Positions 1-5,182 of a stretch of 5,351 nucleotides of DNA are shown piece after piece. A program made the position numbers and the translations under genes. Position 1 is the first letter of the stretch. Every line of letters begins with the position of its first letter. Source of the DNA: an uncultured Akkermansia sp. (GTDB lineage Bacteria; Verrucomicrobiota; Verrucomicrobiia; Verrucomicrobiales; Akkermansiaceae); the NCBI GenBank assembly GCA_900766865.1, contig CAAFXA010000341.1, positions 1 to 5,351 of the forward strand. Reading direction: 5' to 3'. The notes beneath the pieces were generated by a model that had not been told where the DNA came from, did no database searches, and saw only the letters and a program-made list of their open reading frames with translations.

Positions 1-19
1 CACGACGCTCGTCCGATCT
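1..19 (+). other. Illumina adapter remnant (non-genomic)
   Basis: The 19 bases match the 3' part of the Illumina read-1 adapter (CACGACGCTCTTCCGATCT) at 18 of 19 positions; the only difference is G instead of T at base 11. On the minus strand this is adapter read-through beginning AGATCGGA. Genomic sequence resumes at base 20, exactly where the antiporter reading frame still matches its family. This is an untrimmed library artefact at a contig end, not biology. Confidence 0.95.
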
Positions 20-839
20 AGAAGAGCACCGCAAAGGCATCGCGCATCGGCAAGGCATCGCTCGCCGCGCGGCTGGCAAAGCGGCTTTGCCCCACTACCA
101 TGCCGGACAGGAAGGCGCCGAACTCCATGCTCGCATCAAATCCCTTGGCCGCCAGTACCGCAAAACCCAGCGCAAACACCAGCACCGCCAGCGTGAAAAG
201 CTCGCCCGAGGCACTGCGGGATACATAGGTGAGCACCTTCTTCATTACCTTGCGCCCCACAAAAGCCACGCACAGTACCAGCAGCGTGAGCTTAATGGCT
301 GCACTCCCAAGAGCCGGCCCCAGCTCCTTGCCACTTATCATGACCGGCAGCAGCACCAGCATCAGAATCGTGAAAATATCCTCCACTACCAGCCAGCCCA
401 GCGCCGTGTGGCCCGTGGGCGTCTGCAGCAGGCGGTTGTCGCTCAGCACGCGCGTCAGCACCACTGTACTGCTCACGCAGATACACAGGCCAAACATCAG
501 GCTGCTCAGCCAGCCGGTCTCTCCCCCCAGATAGTGGAAAACAATCGCCCCCATGCCGGTGCTGGTGGCCATGCAGACCAGCGCCCCGGGAACGGCTACT
601 TTCTGCACCGCCAGCAAATCTTTGATGTGGAACTGCAAGCCCACACCGAACAGCAGCAGCACAACACCCAGATGCGAAAAATCTTCCACGATGTGGCTGT
701 CCACTGGCTCGCCCCACCACGGCTGCGCCGCCAGCATGCCCGCCACCAGATACCCCACCAGCGGGGAAAGCTTCAGTTTGTGGGCCAGTATGCCCAGTAT
801 CAGAGCCAGTGTCAGACCTATGACGAGTGCGTGTATCAT
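20..839 (-). CDS. YbaL/KefB-like CPA2 cation:proton antiporter, partial (3' end missing)
   Basis: Inner-membrane monovalent cation/proton antiporter of the CPA2 (KefB/YbaL, Na_H_Exchanger) family, expected to exchange K+ or Na+ for protons. Only the first 273 residues are present; E. coli YbaL and KefB are about 560-600 residues, so roughly half is missing, including any C-terminal TrkA-N (NAD-binding) domain. Visible family landmarks: LSPLVGYLVAGML (24-36), VVLLLFGVGLQF (59-70) followed by the KDL-AV segment, SSTVVL (123-128), GWLVVEDIFTIL (148-159) with the membrane-embedded acidic pair characteristic of CPA2 exchangers, GELFTLAVL (212-220), and ALPMRDAFAVLF (262-273). Several hydrophobic helices fit a multi-span carrier. 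The match I recall is closest to YbaL. The TAG at 18-20 that seems to end the frame is created by the adapter at 1-19, so this is neither a stop nor a pseudogene. ATG at 839 has no clear Shine-Dalgarno. Transcribed divergently from the PEP-CTERM gene. Confidence 0.9.
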
Positions 840-863
840 GCTGTGAGAATCGGTGCAATTCTG

Positions 864-892
864 AATCTAGCACGTTGTGCACGGCCTGGCAA
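864..892 (-). promoter_or_regulatory. Candidate sigma70-type promoter of the antiporter gene
   Basis: On the minus strand TTGCCA (plus 887-892) is followed after exactly 17 bases by TAGATT (plus 864-869), matching the consensus boxes at 5/6 and 4/6. Transcription would start near base 857, leaving a leader of about 18 bases before the ATG at 839 and no obvious ribosome-binding site. The spacer holds the palindrome GCAC-GTT-GTGC (870-880), which could be an operator. This is pattern matching only. Confidence 0.45.
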
Positions 893-927
893 GACGGAAG
901 TTTCATATCCGTTAAAAAATCGCGCTA

Positions 928-944
928 CAGCATTCGCAATGCTG
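928..944. repeat. 17-bp interrupted palindrome, copy 1
   Basis: CAGCATT-CGC-AATGCTG is a perfect 7-bp stem around a 3-base centre, preceded by TA. It is the exact reverse complement of the copy at 1075-1091. It lies about 35 bases upstream of the candidate -35 box of the antiporter, so it could be a regulator site, a terminal inverted repeat of a small element, or one half of a REPIN-type doublet. Confidence 0.85.
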
Positions 945-1037
945 ATGCAAGCATAAAAGTTGTAAAAGATTAGATTGTTTATATTTTACGCTGAGAACGA
1001 CCTGCTACTGTTGAGGGCTTTTGTAGACAGTGCGTAA

Positions 1038-1070
1038 TGATTATCGCCTGATTATCACGGATAAAAGGCG
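1038..1070. repeat. 11-bp-spaced tandem repeat overlapping a hairpin
   Basis: TGATTATC occurs twice (1038-1045 and 1049-1056), 11 bases apart, close to one helical turn. The second copy also takes part in a hairpin: CGCCT (1045-1049) pairs with AGGCG (1066-1070), and TTATC (1052-1056) pairs with GATAA (1060-1064) around ACG, with a small asymmetric internal loop. It could be a regulator site, or the structured core of the surrounding inverted-repeat element. No function is assigned. Confidence 0.5.
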
Positions 1071-1074
1071 CCTC

Positions 1075-1091
1075 CAGCATTGCGAATGCTG
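1075..1091. repeat. 17-bp interrupted palindrome, copy 2
   Basis: CAGCATT-GCG-AATGCTG, the exact reverse complement of the copy at 928-944, followed by TA. Its centre lies 147 bases from that of copy 1. TATTAT (1092-1097), a 5/6 match to a -10 box, directly abuts it but has no good -35 box at 16-18 bases; if it were used, a protein bound here would cover the promoter. Confidence 0.85.
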
Positions 1092-1155
1092 TATTATAGC
1101 TCCGTTGGACTGTAGCAAGTCTGCTCACTTCTCAATGCGCAAGAGATGGAACGAT

Positions 1156-1185
1156 TTGAATGGTCTAACCTAAACATCTAATAAT
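1156..1185 (+). promoter_or_regulatory. Weak candidate promoter of the PEP-CTERM gene
   Basis: TTGAAT (1156-1161) is followed after 18 bases by AATAAT (1180-1185, 5/6 to the -10 consensus). This would start transcription about 8 bases before the ATG at 1200, a nearly leaderless message, consistent with the absence of any Shine-Dalgarno there. An alternative -10 is TATTAT at 1092-1097, giving a leader of about 95 bases. Neither is secure. Confidence 0.25.
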
Positions 1186-1199
1186 CAATTCTTACAAAC

Positions 1200-1982
1200 A
1201 TGAAGAAAACACTTATCACACTCCTCGCTCTGGCTGGTGCGGCTGGTGCTACAACATCTACAACAGAAATCATTACTTTCTCTACAGGGGACGGTACCGC
1301 TGGTGACTATAAGTATGGTGTAAATTTTGGCACCGATAGTTTCAATACTCACAATAAATATAATCCTACCTTTACAACTGATGCTGAAAAAGTAAGCGTT
1401 AAAGTTTCGAGTAGTGCTTCGAACGTGTATACGACGTATACATCTTACGCTGACCCTTCTAAACCAGCTGAGTACTGGAGCAACTCTAAGGCATTGTCAG
1501 AGATGAATGCGACTCTCGGCACAAGCCTTACGCTGGCTAACCTGGATGCCGCCCCTCTTGCATACGGCGGTGGTGGTGGCGCAAAAGGAACTCTTACCCT
1601 TACATTTGGAAATGACTGCTCGGCTGGTGAGACCTTTGTTGGATACTTGTTGGTTGGTGCATTTGCCTCTACTCCGTCTAGTTTGACTCTTTCTGGGCTC
1701 GCGGAAGGTTATACTGTACAATACGCCACAGCTCAAGGCTCTGGCTTCAACGATACTCCTACATTTACAGCAGGAACTCATTATACGACTCTTGTAAAGA
1801 TTACAGGTGCTTTTGCAGACAAGAACACTTCTGTTTCTGTTACAGTAGATGGAAATAACACCGACCACAAAACAGGTTTTGCTATGGCTGCATACAAAGT
1901 TATCCCCGAGCCCACCACGGCTACGCTTTCCCTGCTGGCTTTGGCAGGTCTGGCTGCACGCCGCCGTCGTGCTACTCGTTGA
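1200..1982 (+). CDS. PEP-CTERM sorting-domain surface protein, function unknown
   Basis: A 260-residue exported protein. Residues 1-17 form a signal peptide (MKK, then a hydrophobic stretch TLITLLALAGAAGA, likely cut after AGA). The C-terminus is a PEP-CTERM signal: PEP at 236-238, a hydrophobic helix (about 239-253), then four arginines (254-257). In other bacteria this tail is recognised and cleaved by an exosortase during surface sorting; no exosortase is in this window. The mature part is rich in Thr, Ser, Gly and aromatics, with a five-glycine run (123-127) followed by LTLTF, suggesting a beta-rich fold; I recognise no catalytic motif. The body is AT-rich (18 of 60 bases are G/C at 1321-1380), while the tail-coding end is GC-richer. 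ATG 1200 is chosen because it opens the signal peptide; no Shine-Dalgarno precedes it. A single-gene unit closed by the hairpin at 2054-2092. Confidence 0.88.
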   Translation: MKKTLITLLALAGAAGATTSTTEIITFSTGDGTAGDYKYGVNFGTDSFNTHNKYNPTFTTDAEKVSVKVSSSASNVYTTYTSYADPSKPAEYWSNSKALSEMNATLGTSLTLANLDAAPLAYGGGGGAKGTLTLTFGNDCSAGETFVGYLLVGAFASTPSSLTLSGLAEGYTVQYATAQGSGFNDTPTFTAGTHYTTLVKITGAFADKNTSVSVTVDGNNTDHKTGFAMAAYKVIPEPTTATLSLLALAGLAARRRRATR

Positions 1983-2053
1983 TACGCCCAGACAGGCCTC
2001 AAGTAAGGAACAACTACAAGTTCAGGCAGGGTAACCAAGCCCTACATCGCGCG

Positions 2054-2092
2054 ACCGCCCTTGGTTTCATAGCCGAGGGCGGTATCTTTATC
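2054..2092 (+). terminator. Rho-independent terminator of the PEP-CTERM gene
   Basis: ACCGCCCT (2054-2061) pairs perfectly with AGGGCGGT (2076-2083); the stem extends inward by one G-U and two G-C pairs to an 8-base loop. It is followed by the T-rich run ATCTTTATCTT. It starts 71 bases after the stop at 1982. The stretch that follows, 2093-2239, shows no gene, repeat or RNA that I can support. Confidence 0.8.
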
Positions 2093-2239
2093 TTCATTTC
2101 TCGCCTCTCTCGCCATTTCTTACAAATCGAAGTAAATGCGAGAATAGATTGCCGATGGGGGGCTGCTGAGTGTCCGAGTAAAATCCGAGTTGCTACCACT
2201 ACTTTTCAGCCGTTTTTGGGCGGTTTTCTGGAATGATTA

Positions 2240-2276
2240 CAAAAAGAAAGGGAGTTATGATTTACTCATAACTCCC
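2240..2276 (-). terminator. Rho-independent terminator of tRNA-Leu
   Basis: GGGAGTTATGA (2250-2260) and TCATAACTCCC (2266-2276) form a perfect 11-bp stem with the 5-base loop TTTAC. Read on the minus strand the stem is followed by TTTCTTTTTG, a U-rich tail. It begins 13 bases after the 3' end of the tRNA and points the same way. It lies back to back with the terminator at 2054-2092, insulating two convergent units. Confidence 0.88.
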
Positions 2277-2289
2277 TCATTCTCAAGGA

Positions 2290-2371
2290 TACGCACGAAT
2301 GGACTCGAACCATCACGATGTTACTCACTAGAACCTGAAACTAGCGCGTCTACCAATTCCGCCACGTGCGC
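2290..2371 (-). tRNA. tRNA-Leu (anticodon CAG)
   Basis: An 82-base class II tRNA. The minus strand gives acceptor GCGCACG pairing with CGTGCGT (the first pair is G-U), then a D-arm identical as I recall it to that of E. coli tRNA-Leu (GGCGGAATTGGTAGACGCG), an anticodon loop TTCAGGT with anticodon CAG at 2335-2337 decoding CUG, a 13-base variable arm, and a T-arm GATGG-TTCGAGT-CCATT. The discriminator is A73, as expected for leucine. CCA is not encoded (the next bases are TCC), so it must be added after transcription. Oddities: the G1-U72 wobble and a U-U mismatch at the loop end of the anticodon stem (CTAGT against TCTAG). The CUG codon it reads is common in the neighbouring kinase gene. Own promoter and terminator. 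Confidence 0.95.
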
Positions 2372-2384
2372 TTTGGAATGTGTG

Positions 2385-2420
2385 CGGGGGGATTAAACCA
2401 CAGATTGCCGAAGAATGCAA
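2385..2420 (-). promoter_or_regulatory. Promoter of tRNA-Leu with GC-rich discriminator
   Basis: On the minus strand TTGCAT (plus 2415-2420) is separated by exactly 17 bases from TTTAAT (plus 2392-2397, 5/6 to the -10 consensus). Six C residues follow directly, so transcription would start near 2385, about 14 bases before the tRNA 5' end. A GC-rich discriminator at this place is the hallmark of stable-RNA promoters under growth-rate or stringent control in well-studied bacteria; such control here is inferred. Confidence 0.6.
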
Positions 2421-2421
2421 G
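2407..2421 (+). repeat. 15-bp direct repeat, copy 1 (in the tRNA promoter)
   Basis: GCCGAAGAATGCAAG here is identical to 2587-2601, 180 bases away. This copy contains the -35 box of the tRNA-Leu promoter (read on the minus strand). The match stops abruptly on both sides. Confidence 0.8.
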
Positions 2422-2432
2422 CTAAATTTTGC

Positions 2433-2457
2433 AAAAAAGTAAAAAAAGTGAGAAAAA
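2433..2457. promoter_or_regulatory. A-tracts between the tRNA and kinase genes
   Basis: Runs of six, seven and five A (2433-2438, 2441-2447, 2453-2457) are centred about 8.5 and 11 bases apart, close to helical phasing, so the DNA is probably bent. They lie directly upstream of the -35 box of the tRNA-Leu promoter, where UP elements or bent DNA boost stable-RNA promoters. They also lie in the leader region of the divergent kinase gene. Confidence 0.4.
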
Positions 2458-2491
2458 GGGGTGTAAAAATGTGGTGTCGGGAGGTTGTGGC

Positions 2492-2520
2492 TTGCTTTAA
2501 GGCGGAGGAATGGGTATAAT
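2492..2520 (+). promoter_or_regulatory. Promoter-like pair overlapping the kinase start
   Basis: TTGCTT (2492-2497), a 17-base spacer and a perfect TATAAT (2515-2520) fit a sigma70 promoter, but the -10 box overlaps the likely start codon at 2519. Transcription from it would begin near 2527, and only the ATG at 2531 would remain in the message. It may be chance, since TATAAT encodes part of G-I-M in frame, or an additional promoter for a shorter product. Confidence 0.3.
2504..2509 (+). promoter_or_regulatory. Ribosome-binding site deciding the kinase start
   Basis: GGAGGA is a strong Shine-Dalgarno. The ATG at 2510 directly abuts it, too close for initiation, whereas the in-frame ATG at 2519 lies 9 bases downstream, an acceptable spacing. 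The ATG at 2519 is therefore taken as the start, three residues shorter than the longest frame. Confidence 0.7.
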
Positions 2521-5170
2521 GCATGTCAAAATGCCAGCCGACCCGCCAGAGAAGGCACCGGAGACGGTGCTTCTGCCCATCCGGAAGCCGAAGAATGCAA
2601 GAAGTCGGCGGCCGGAGGGGGCAGTGCCGGAGATACCGGATATGGAAATGCTGCGAGTTATCGGAACCGGGGCGTATGGTGAGGTGTGGCTGGCACGCAC
2701 GGTAACAGGCGCCTGCCGTGCGGTAAAGGTGGTATGGCGAGAGGATTTTGAGGATGAGCGCAGCTTTGAGCGAGAGCTGCGCGGCGTGCAGCAGTACGAG
2801 CCGATAGCGCGTGGCAACCCCGGGCTGGTGCACATACTGCATGTGGGGCAGCGGGTTGGGGAGCACCCTTTTTATTACTATGTGATGGAGCTGGCGGACG
2901 ATGCGTATACGGGCATACACATAGACCCTGCCGGGTATGTGCCACGCACGCTGATGAGCGACATACAGCTTTATGGGCACCGGCCGCTGCCGCTGGATTA
3001 TGTGCTGGAGGTGGGCAGCCAGCTGGCGCATGCGCTGGATGGTCTGCATGCGGAGGAGCTGACGCACAGGGATATCAAACCCGCTAACGTAGTGTTTGTG
3101 AACAGCCGGGCCAAACTGGCAGATGCAGGCTTGGTGGCGCACAGCAGCAGACGCAGTTTTGTGGGGACGGAGGGGTATATTCCCCCGGATGGGCCCGGCA
3201 CTCCGCGGGCGGATGTCTATGCGCTGGCCAAGGTGCTATACGAGATGGCTACCGGCAAGGATCGCATGGATTTTCCGGAGTTGCCGGCCGAGATGCCGGA
3301 GGGTGCTACAAGGCGGCGCTGGCTGCGGTTTAATGATGTTATCTGCGCTGCAGCGGACTCGCGTGTGCGCAAAGGGACGATAGCGACGGCACAGGCTTTT
3401 GCAGAGCAGCTGGACGAGCTGCGGGGCGGGTGCCGTGCCCGGAAGCCGCGCCGCCGGCGCCGTGGGGTGGTGTATGGGGCGGTGGCAATTCTGGTGCTGG
3501 CGGTGTTGCTGGTGGTGGCAGGTTATGGGCTGCCGGCGGATATCGGGGCGCGTCTGAGCGGTGCTGCTGCTGTGCTGGCCGGGGGCAGGTCTGCTGTTGA
3601 GGCGCCGCCGGGCGGAGTGGCGCTTCCCTTTGACGGGGAGGAGGGGTGCAGCCTGTTTATTGCCTCTGTGCCATCCGGGGCTTCTATTTATACGGAGGAT
3701 GGTGTGTATGTGGATGAAACGCCGTACGGCCCTGTGGAGGTGCAGCCGGGGCAGCGCCTGCGCTTTGTCTTGCGCAAGGAAGGCTATGCAGATACATATT
3801 GTGGTGGTGAGGTGCCGCAACATGGCTTGTTGACGCTGGGGGGTGACCTGCTGCCATACCGCCCACCCCGTGCGGGGCAGGAATGGCAGGATGTGCAGGG
3901 CACGAGCTACATGCCGATGGGGAACACCCACCGGGCCGCGGCTCCGGTGACGGCGGCTCAGTTTGATGAGTTTGTGCAGGAAACTCCGGAGGCGGCGGCG
4001 TTGGCCTGCGAAACGGACCCGACCTCGGCTGTGGTGCGTACGACGGCCGAGGGTATCAGTTCCTACACGCTGTGGCTGACGCGTAAGTGCACGGCCGCGG
4101 GAATCCTGGGGCGGGACCACTCTCTGGTGGCTTTGCCGGAGCCGGGCAGCATGTCGGCCAACGGGTTGTGCGCCTACCGCCTCAGCACAACGCTGGTGAT
4201 GAAGACCCCCATTACCATCTACAGCAATCCGGCCGGGGCGGAGGTGCGCCTCAATGGGCAGCTGTTGGGGGTGACGCCCATGCTCGCATGCCGCGTGCCC
4301 CTGGCACCATATCTGCTGGAGGTGCGCATGCCGGGCTATTCCACGGTGCGGCGCAGTGGCTTGTCGCCCAGGGGGCTGTCGCTCAGCCTGGAGCTGGAAC
4401 CGAACCATTCCGTGACGTTCGGGGCGGAGTGGATTAACAGCCTGGGGCTGAAGTTTCGGCCGCTGTCGCCGGAGCTGCTGGTGGGGGCGACAGAGGTTCG
4501 CGTGAGTGATTACCGGGCATATTGCAGTGCTTCCGCTGTGCCGGAACCCCAGAAAACCGGCTTCGAGCAGAATGAGCACCACCCGGTGGTCTATGTGTCC
4601 CGGGCGGATGCCGAGAACTTTGCGCGCTGGCTGACGCAGCATGAGCGGCGGATGGGGATTATCGAGGCGTCGGATTTTTACCGCCTGCCTACAGATGAGG
4701 AGTGGAGCACCATGGCCGGATGCAAGCAGGAGGAGGGGGATTCTCCCTACGCCCGCCACCGCCGCCACAGTGGAGCTGCGGCGCAGGATTTTGCCTGGGG
4801 GGTGCACTGGCCGCCCCATCGCAATACGGAAAACTATGCGGACAGTTCGGCGCACTCCTATGTGCCGCCTCATCATGTGATACCCAACTATCGGGATGGT
4901 TTTGCCTTTACGGCACCGGTGGGGTCTTTTGCCGCCAATGCACTGGGGCTGCACGACCTGAGCGGCAATGTGCAGGAGTGGGTGAGCGGAGAATATGGGG
5001 GGCCGCAGAACTTTGGATTCCGCCAGTACGGGGTGACGCGAGGCGGGGATTATACCTCCTTCCGCCCCGGGCAGCTGAATCGAGCCTGTCGTACGCCGCG
5101 CCCGGCGGAATCCCGCCGGCCCACGGTTGGTTTCCGGCTGGTGCTGGAGCGGTATACACCGGGATTTTGA
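2519..5170 (+). CDS. Transmembrane Ser/Thr protein kinase with PEGA and FGE-sulfatase (SUMF1-like) domains
   Basis: An 883-residue Hanks-type receptor-like kinase. The cytoplasmic kinase domain (about 39-302) has the glycine loop GTGAYGEV (49-56), ATP lysine K70 in AVKVV, helix-C glutamate E86, catalytic HRDIKPAN (183-190), metal-binding D202 in DAG (instead of DFG), GTEGYIPPD (216-224; PPD in place of APE) and ADVYAL (231-236). The core catalytic residues are present, so it is probably active. A basic run RKPRRRRR (308-315) and one hydrophobic helix (317-338) place the rest outside the inner membrane: a PEGA-like domain (about 375-445), a shortened FGE-like segment (446-559), a second PEGA (562-628) and a full FGE-sulfatase domain (633-879) with YRLPTDEEW, GLHDLSGNVQEW, TRGGDY and VGFRLV. 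Ligand and substrates are unknown. The FGE domain lacks the catalytic cysteine pair, so a binding role is likelier. Very GC-rich (50 of 60 bases are G/C at 3421-3480). Single-gene unit; Chlamydia Pkn1 has a comparable kinase-FGE layout. Confidence 0.9.
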   Translation: MHVKMPADPPEKAPETVLLPIRKPKNARSRRPEGAVPEIPDMEMLRVIGTGAYGEVWLARTVTGACRAVKVVWREDFEDERSFERELRGVQQYEPIARGNPGLVHILHVGQRVGEHPFYYYVMELADDAYTGIHIDPAGYVPRTLMSDIQLYGHRPLPLDYVLEVGSQLAHALDGLHAEELTHRDIKPANVVFVNSRAKLADAGLVAHSSRRSFVGTEGYIPPDGPGTPRADVYALAKVLYEMATGKDRMDFPELPAEMPEGATRRRWLRFNDVICAAADSRVRKGTIATAQAFAEQLDELRGGCRARKPRRRRRGVVYGAVAILVLAVLLVVAGYGLPADIGARLSGAAAVLAGGRSAVEAPPGGVALPFDGEEGCSLFIASVPSGASIYTEDGVYVDETPYGPVEVQPGQRLRFVLRKEGYADTYCGGEVPQHGLLTLGGDLLPYRPPRAGQEWQDVQGTSYMPMGNTHRAAAPVTAAQFDEFVQETPEAAALACETDPTSAVVRTTAEGISSYTLWLTRKCTAAGILGRDHSLVALPEPGSMSANGLCAYRLSTTLVMKTPITIYSNPAGAEVRLNGQLLGVTPMLACRVPLAPYLLEVRMPGYSTVRRSGLSPRGLSLSLELEPNHSVTFGAEWINSLGLKFRPLSPELLVGATEVRVSDYRAYCSASAVPEPQKTGFEQNEHHPVVYVSRADAENFARWLTQHERRMGIIEASDFYRLPTDEEWSTMAGCKQEEGDSPYARHRRHSGAAAQDFAWGVHWPPHRNTENYADSSAHSYVPPHHVIPNYRDGFAFTAPVGSFAANALGLHDLSGNVQEWVSGEYGGPQNFGFRQYGVTRGGDYTSFRPGQLNRACRTPRPAESRRPTVGFRLVLERYTPGF
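2587..2601 (+). repeat. 15-bp direct repeat, copy 2 (in the kinase gene)
   Basis: Identical to 2407-2421. Here it lies inside the kinase reading frame, in the variable Pro- and basic-rich N-terminal tail (coding around KPKNAR), before the kinase domain begins. Confidence 0.8.
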
Positions 5171-5182
5171 GATTTATGTGCC

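Larger units (their letters stand above)
928..1091. mobile_element. Possible MITE/REPIN-like 164-bp element with 17-bp terminal inverted repeats
   Basis: Two perfect 17-bp inverted repeats bound a 164-base non-coding segment flanked by TA on each side (926-927 and 1092-1093). TA target duplication is the signature of Tc1/mariner-IS630-type MITEs; inverted palindromic doublets are also the form of REPINs. The interior is AT-rich and contains a hairpin (1045-1070). No transposase or second genomic copy is visible here, and TA flanks are easily found by chance. The alternative is a pair of operators for a dimeric regulator. Confidence 0.3.

Noticed and set aside
87..956. Plus-strand open frame of 289 codons opposite the antiporter
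   Set aside because: Its product is dominated by His, Gln and Arg, typical of the complement of a membrane-protein gene; the minus-strand frame matches the CPA2 antiporter family throughout.
1566..1580. Run of glycine codons in the PEP-CTERM gene as a phase-variable repeat
   Set aside because: The repeat is about five trinucleotide units with mixed third bases; length changes would keep the frame, so it is not a switch.
2207..2229. CCG-TTTTTGGG-CGG followed by TTTT as a third terminator
   Set aside because: The stem is only three base pairs, too short to be credible, and two much stronger terminators already serve the flanking genes.
2393..3142. Minus-strand open frame of 249 codons overlapping the kinase start and ending at the tRNA promoter
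   Set aside because: It runs opposite the kinase domain coding region, has no recognisable family or Shine-Dalgarno, and its end falls in the tRNA regulatory region.
3236..4954. Long open reading frame (572 codons) on the minus strand opposite the kinase gene
   Set aside because: It arises from the strong GC bias of the kinase gene. Its translation is Arg-, His- and Gln-rich without recognisable motifs, whereas the plus strand encodes clear kinase, PEGA and FGE domains.
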